Source: Pieris napi
Taxonomy: Eukaryota; Arthropoda; Insecta; Lepidoptera; Pieridae
NCBI RefSeq assembly: GCF_905475465.1
Contig: NC_062236.1
Location: 9,434,001 to 9,498,000 of the forward strand
Length of the DNA: 64,000 nucleotides
Direction of reading: 5' to 3'
Shown: positions 59,704-64,000 of the stretch, piece by piece
Layout of the letters: each line of letters opens with the position of its first letter
Position numbering within the stretch: position 1 is the stretch's first letter
Translations under genes and position numbers: made by a program
Notes under the pieces: model-generated
What the model saw: the letters and a program-made list of their open reading frames with translations, nothing else
What the model was told of the DNA's origin: nothing
Databases searched by the model: none

Positions 59704-59731
59704 GGTGATTTTAGCCTTCCTGTTAGCAGAG

Positions 59732-62700
59732 ATGAGGCTGATCGTGTTAAGGTAAGAGATTCAGAATTATTTTATTGTTAGTTTCATACGTGGTTTTGCT
59801 AGAAATGTTTATTATGTGATCAGGATTTTTGACGTTGGTTTAAATACTTATGTACTTTATTATGTAATTTGAATATTAATATAAAACAATCTCTTCGATA
59901 TATGTATTTCTCACGTCGCATTTCAAATTTTCCAAAATATATTTATTTATTGCTGATTAATGGGTTAGATGAAATCTTTGTTTCGTTCGTAAAATTTTAA
60001 GGAAATCGGAGCCCTCTGTAACTTCCAATAATTTTAGCGACAGCGATCCCGATTCCGAATTTGTACCACGCGATACCAACGTTGCGACATCAGCCTTGCG
60101 ATTCTGTAACTCACTTTCCGAACTCACACAGCGGTTTTTTGAATGCCAAATCATAAAATGACTGCTTTACGACTGATTTGAGCGCGACCGCCGCTGTGAA
60201 AACCGCTGTGTGAGTTCGAAAAGTGAGTTACAGAATCGCAAGGCTGTGCTATATTGAGAACTACTTACATCGATATTTCATACAAAAACGTCGGGATCGC
60301 TATCGTTATTGGAAGTTATAGACAGGACCTCTGTGTGCCTGACAAACGTAAACTTTTGATTCAAAGCTATGCTTTTTTCCTCACGATATTTTCCTTTACA
60401 GTACAACCATAAATCGTAATTCACTGGATTAAGATCTATTTAACTAATATTTTTTCTCTGTTTTTGATAATAATAGTATTAACACTAATTGTAGGGAACG
60501 TAGTGACAAAAACACGTTTTTTTAAACAAATGTTTTTAAGGGAAGTAAAAGAACGAACCTACAAAGTCTAATACATACTTTAAATTTAAAGAATTTTCAA
60601 AACGCTTTCGCTACATATCTTTTTTTTTATCTTTTATAAATTCTACACGACGCGTATCTTAATATTCTGAATATAATTATTTTAATTTAATTATTATTAA
60701 TAATTTAAATATAAACTTGAAAAACCAGTTATTATTAAGTCTGTCTCAATGATACGGTTATTTAATCCGATAACATGGGACTTTACGTCAATTACACAAC
60801 ATTTATTATTTACGGAAAATTTTACAAAAAAATAAACGTTACTACTACTGTACAACAGCTTAAAACATTTTGTACTAATTCCGCGGAATTTTGATGTAGA
60901 TGTCACCCATCATTATATTAATGTAGATAATATATAGTCCGCGCCACTACTCATTGCCGAGGGGAACCCTGGAACTAAATTTGTCGTTACAGTGAAATAT
61001 TGTTTTATTCGTTTTAAGGTAAAACATTAGAAGCAAATCTTGGAGAGTAGTTCGCGAATTTCATTTCAATTTACGTTGGGGTAAATTAGCCTTGCACTTA
61101 GCACTATATTACTACACCGCACTACTCGCTAGCGCCGCGTCTATCGGCAATCAGTGGTGGCGCGGACTCTATCTGCAGATTTACTTCTTCAGTCACATCG
61201 AAAACACACTAAAAACTGCTTTCATTAGACAGTCGTAATATATTTAATTTGGATTTCATCTTTTTCTCAGTCTTTTGGTCGCGAGCTGCTACGCTCACCC
61301 GAAACATGAGAGGAAGTTCCCTGATGACTTCCTTTTCGGGACTGCCACAGCGTCCTATCAGGTGGAGGGAGCATGGAATGCTGACGGTGAATATAAAAAT
61401 ATATATAATACTTATGCTGTATTCGAGTTAAATATAGTTTAAGCTAAATTGTGTACATCAACAAGCGTCTAAATTGTATGTCAGAATACTTCTGACATTA
61501 CTTTCGTGTTCTACAATAAATGTAATCCATGTTATGATGTTACTTATGAATTTCCAGGCAAGGGTGAAAATATCTGGGACCACATGACCCACACAATGCC
61601 AGAAGTGATCGCTGATCAAAGTAACGGTGATGAAGCAGCCGACTCCTACCATAACTATAAACGCGATGTCGAAATCATGAGAGAACTTGGCTTAGACGCC
61701 TATCGGTTCTCCCTCTCCTGGTCTAGAATACTTCCCAATGGTCAATCCAATATCGTAAACCAAGCGGGAATTGATTACTACAATAATTTTATTAACGAAA
61801 TGCTTAAATATAACATTACTCCACTGATCACTCTTTATCATTGGGATTTGCCCCAGAAACTGCAAGAGTTAGGTGGCTTTGTTAGCCCATTGTTCCCCGA
61901 ATGGTTCGAGGATTATGCTAGAGTTGTGTTTGAAAATTTCGGAGATAGAGTAAAGCATTGGATCACATTTAATGAGCCCAGGGAAATTTGTTATGAGGGT
62001 TACGGTTCGACCACAAAAGCCCCCAGGCTCAATGCAACAGACGTCGGTACCTATCTTTGTGCGAAACAATTGGTTATAGCGAATGCTAGAGCATATCATC
62101 TATACGACAAGGAGTTTAGGCCCATTCAAAACGGCAAGTGTGGTATAACTATAAGTGTCAACTGGTTTGGGCCATTGACAGATTCTGAAGAGGATCAATC
62201 CGCTGCGGAGATAAAGAGACAAGCCGAGGTATGGTGACACATTTCACAGATAAGATTGCTTCCTATGAAATATCTTGTCAAGTTCAAGTGTCTTATCTAT
62301 TGCCTTGATCTTATTTATGTGGGGTCTAAAGCCTATTATTCAACTAAAGTTGCCATTTTTTTTTTGAAGTTATACTTCTTTTGGGGCGTTAATGAAAAAA
62401 TTTTACGATGCGCGCGCACGGCGTCACAAAAAACTAACTCCTGAAGTTAGCTATCGTCAACATTTTAGTTTTTTTGAAGTTATACTTCTTTTGGCGCGTT
62501 AGGGAAAGGTGATGAGAATAATTTTTCTATAGATTAGTTTTTTCTACAAACGTAGAATACGAAGAAACATCAAATTTTTAAAAGATTTTTATCTTGTTAC
62601 GCCAAATAAATATATAGGTATAACTTCTAACCCGTGTACATAAGTACACTCACGTTTTTTTTCAAATGTTGCCATACTAAAAAAGCGACCTACCCAATTG

Positions 62701-64000
62701 CTTAGTGCTGTTGAACAATTAGCATTTATTTCTGTCATTTAGAAGTTTTATGATTTCAGTGGGGTATCTATGCCGAACCAATTTTCTCGGAACAAGGTGG
62801 CTTTCCAAAGGAACTCTCTGAAATCGTGAAGAGGAACAGTAAGGAGCAGGGCTACCCTAGATCTCGTATGCCAGAATTTACCGACGAAGAGAGAGATTTA
62901 GTTCGAGGATCCACCGATTTCTTCGGTGTTAATCACTACACAGCTTACTTGGTATCGGCGAATGAAGAATATAAAGAATGGCACCCAACGCCATCACTTC
63001 TTTCTGATGCTGACGTTGGCGGCTATGTTCCCCCGGAGTGGCCTAAATCAGCATCCAAGTGGCTAAAGGTATTTGTGAATTTCAGTATTGTTTAAATACA
63101 AGATATTTAATCGATAGCAAAGTATGATCTTTTGTGTAGGTATAACAATTAAATTCTTGTACATACCGTCCCAGCGGGCCACGGACACATGTCTTCTTTT
63201 ATTTCATAGAATACGTTTAAAGTTGGTAGTGGGTATAAGATGGATAAATGATTGATATTTACCTGGCTATTTAAATTACTGTAACTTTTCGCACTTTACA
63301 ATTAAAAATATTTTTTTAGCTTGCACCAAACAGTATTTATAATGTATTAACCCACCTCAAGAGTAAATACAATAATCCCACTTTCTACATCACTGAGAAT
63401 GGCTGGTCAACAACCCTTGAAAGTGGTCTGGAAGACGAGGACAGAATCACCTATTATAGAGCAGCATTAAATAGTGTTTTGGATGCGTTGGAGGCAGGAG
63501 TAAACCTAAAAGGCTACATGGCCTGGAGTCTTATTGATAACTTCGAATGGATGGAAGGATATCTGTAAGTATTTACCAAAACTCCGCCAAAAGACGTTTG
63601 TAGGTGGATGTGCTTTATGTATCAGAGAAGTATAATTTTTTTTTACAATACAAATATTAAAACAAGAACAATTGCACAGCATTTTTTGAATATCGCAAGT
63701 AAGGTATCAATACTATATCCAGATATTATTGTAAACACTTAAACAAACATAAATTTTAAAATAACGAATTACATTGACACGAATTTATTACATTGTTTAC
63801 ACAACTGTAGGTAACTCGATGTTTCAAATGCTTATAACAACAAGCGAGCATCGGTGTGGTGACACAGATTATTTTGTAAGCAAATACTAAACATCAAAAT
63901 AAAAAAATATAATTTTACATTACAGTCGCTGTTGTCTTTTGACAGTATTCTTCTTTCGTTGTCAGGTAAATTACATAATAACGCGTGACAAAAATGGCAA
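59732..64000 (+). CDS. GH1 beta-glucosidase ('myrosinase 1-like'), canonical active site; last exon outside window
   Basis: Exons are 59732-59751, 61271-61386, 61558-62228, 62760-63068 and 63320-63564. All have GT/AG borders and consistent phases (2, 1, 0, 0, 2). The short first exon joins to exon 2 to give a signal peptide, MRLIVLSLLVASCYA; no in-frame ATG exists in exon 2 itself, which supports this start. Landmarks: FPDDFLFGTATASYQVEGAW, YRFSLSWSRILPNG, TLYHWDLPQKLQELGGF, WITFNEPREICYEGYG (E185, acid/base), FFGVNHYTAYLV, FYITENGWS (E398, nucleophile) and WSLIDNFEWMEGY. All family-critical residues are present, so a secreted, active retaining beta-glycosidase is likely. Substrate cannot be inferred. 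453 codons are seen; the RFGLYEVDF-encoding exon should lie beyond 64000. NIT and NAT glycosylation sites are present. Exons 3 and 4 are fusions of exons that are separate in the minus-strand paralog. Confidence 0.92.
60015..60322. mobile_element. inverted-repeat element split by a foldback MITE, in GH1 intron 1
   Basis: tctgtaacttccaataattt with gcgatcccga (60015-60052) and tcgggatcgctatcgttatt with ggaagttataga (60291-60322) are diverged reverse complements. They enclose the foldback MITE at 60091-60245. Two palindromic elements are therefore nested. Confidence 0.6.
60091..60245. mobile_element. foldback MITE (copy 4, loop deleted)
   Basis: The ends read cagccttgcgattctg and cagaatcgcaaggctg. 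The left arm stops after cacagcggtttt and is joined directly to gaatgccaaatcataaaatg of the right arm, so the inner left arm and the loop are missing. Confidence 0.8.
60936..61168. mobile_element. MITE with 25-bp terminal inverted repeats, in GH1 intron 1
   Basis: The left end, 60936-60960, begins agtccgcgccactactcatt. The right end, 61144-61168, ends cagtggtggcgcggact. They are reverse complements at 23 of 25 positions. The interior (about 180 bp) has no coding frame. The element ends about 100 bp before the exon 2 acceptor. Confidence 0.65.
62366..62655 (+). mobile_element. tandem/nested gaagttatacttc element in GH1 intron 3
   Basis: The left terminus occurs twice, at 62366 (gaagttatacttcttttggg) and 62476 (gaagttatacttcttttggc). 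The second is followed by aaaagatttttatcttgtta and the opposite terminus ggtataacttctaacccgtg. The same family lies in an intron of the divergent paralog (50921-51275). Confidence 0.6.

Larger units (their letters stand above)
57405..59731. other. shared upstream region between the two divergent GH1 genes
   Basis: 2.3 kb separate the two start codons. On the minus-gene side, a weak TATA-like tataatta lies about 60 bp upstream of the ATG (57470-57463, minus strand), with no convincing initiator. The centre and plus-gene side are occupied by a SINE, a LINE tail and a MITE (separate entries). The part from 57480 to 58110 holds no recognisable element. Confidence 0.5.

Noticed and set aside
59957..60154. 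65-codon minus-strand frame in GH1 intron 1
   Set aside because: Composed of the arms of two nested inverted-repeat elements.
61249..61431. 60-codon frame overlapping GH1 exon 2 as an alternative start
   Set aside because: It is in a different frame from the GH1 domain. The 20-nt exon at 59732 joined to 61271 gives a proper signal peptide in phase.
1..64000. CRISPR arrays, operons, ribosome binding sites
   Set aside because: Intron-bearing eukaryotic nuclear DNA; no regularly spaced short direct repeats were seen.

Overview
The window looks like nuclear DNA from a moth or butterfly. It is AT-rich and short on genes. It is full of lepidopteran-type interspersed repeats: tRNA-derived SINEs, several LINE families present mostly as 3' fragments, and small inverted-repeat (MITE-like) elements. 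Genes are split by short introns with canonical GT/AG borders. The species cannot be named from the sequence. No CRISPR array, rRNA or convincing stand-alone tRNA gene was seen.

Layout. Positions 1-26 kb hold a possible last exon at the left edge (1-78), then only repeats. The largest repeat is a 5'-truncated jockey-type LINE with an uninterrupted reverse-transcriptase frame (about 14.35-15.99 kb). At 26.5-27.4 kb, three or four exons on the minus strand encode a Myb/SANT-like DNA-binding protein whose first exon was not found. Positions 27.4-48 kb are again gene-poor, with SINEs, LINE tails and a broken copy of an insect multicopy protein family at 46.6-47.4 kb. This stretch also holds a duplicated GC-rich TAATTA-containing segment at 32.9-33.1 kb and a cluster of CTCF-like words at 48.5-48.9 kb.

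The biological core is at the right end: two glycoside hydrolase family 1 (GH1, beta-glucosidase / 'myrosinase 1-like') paralogs arranged head to head. The minus-strand copy (57404 to 49025) was reconstructed completely: ten coding exons, 509 residues and a signal peptide. It has two unexpected features. The catalytic acid/base Glu of the family's NEP motif is Gln (ITINQP, Q189), the same substitution that characterises plant myrosinases, and the protein ends exactly in KDEL, the ER-retention signal. The plus-strand copy (from 59732) has a signal peptide, canonical catalytic residues (FNEP E185, ITENG E398) and fewer introns, and runs off the right edge before its last exon. The simplest reading is one ordinary secreted beta-glucosidase beside an ER-retained, active-site-altered sister. 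Whether the sister is a retaining S-glycosidase-like enzyme, a pseudoenzyme or a binding protein cannot be told from sequence.

The 2.3 kb between the two start codons and the introns of both genes are crowded with mobile elements. One is a GCTAAGC-word MITE with 16-bp terminal repeats, ending 265 bp upstream of the plus-strand start codon. Another locus is a foldback element nested inside a second inverted repeat. These may have shaped expression and intron structure.
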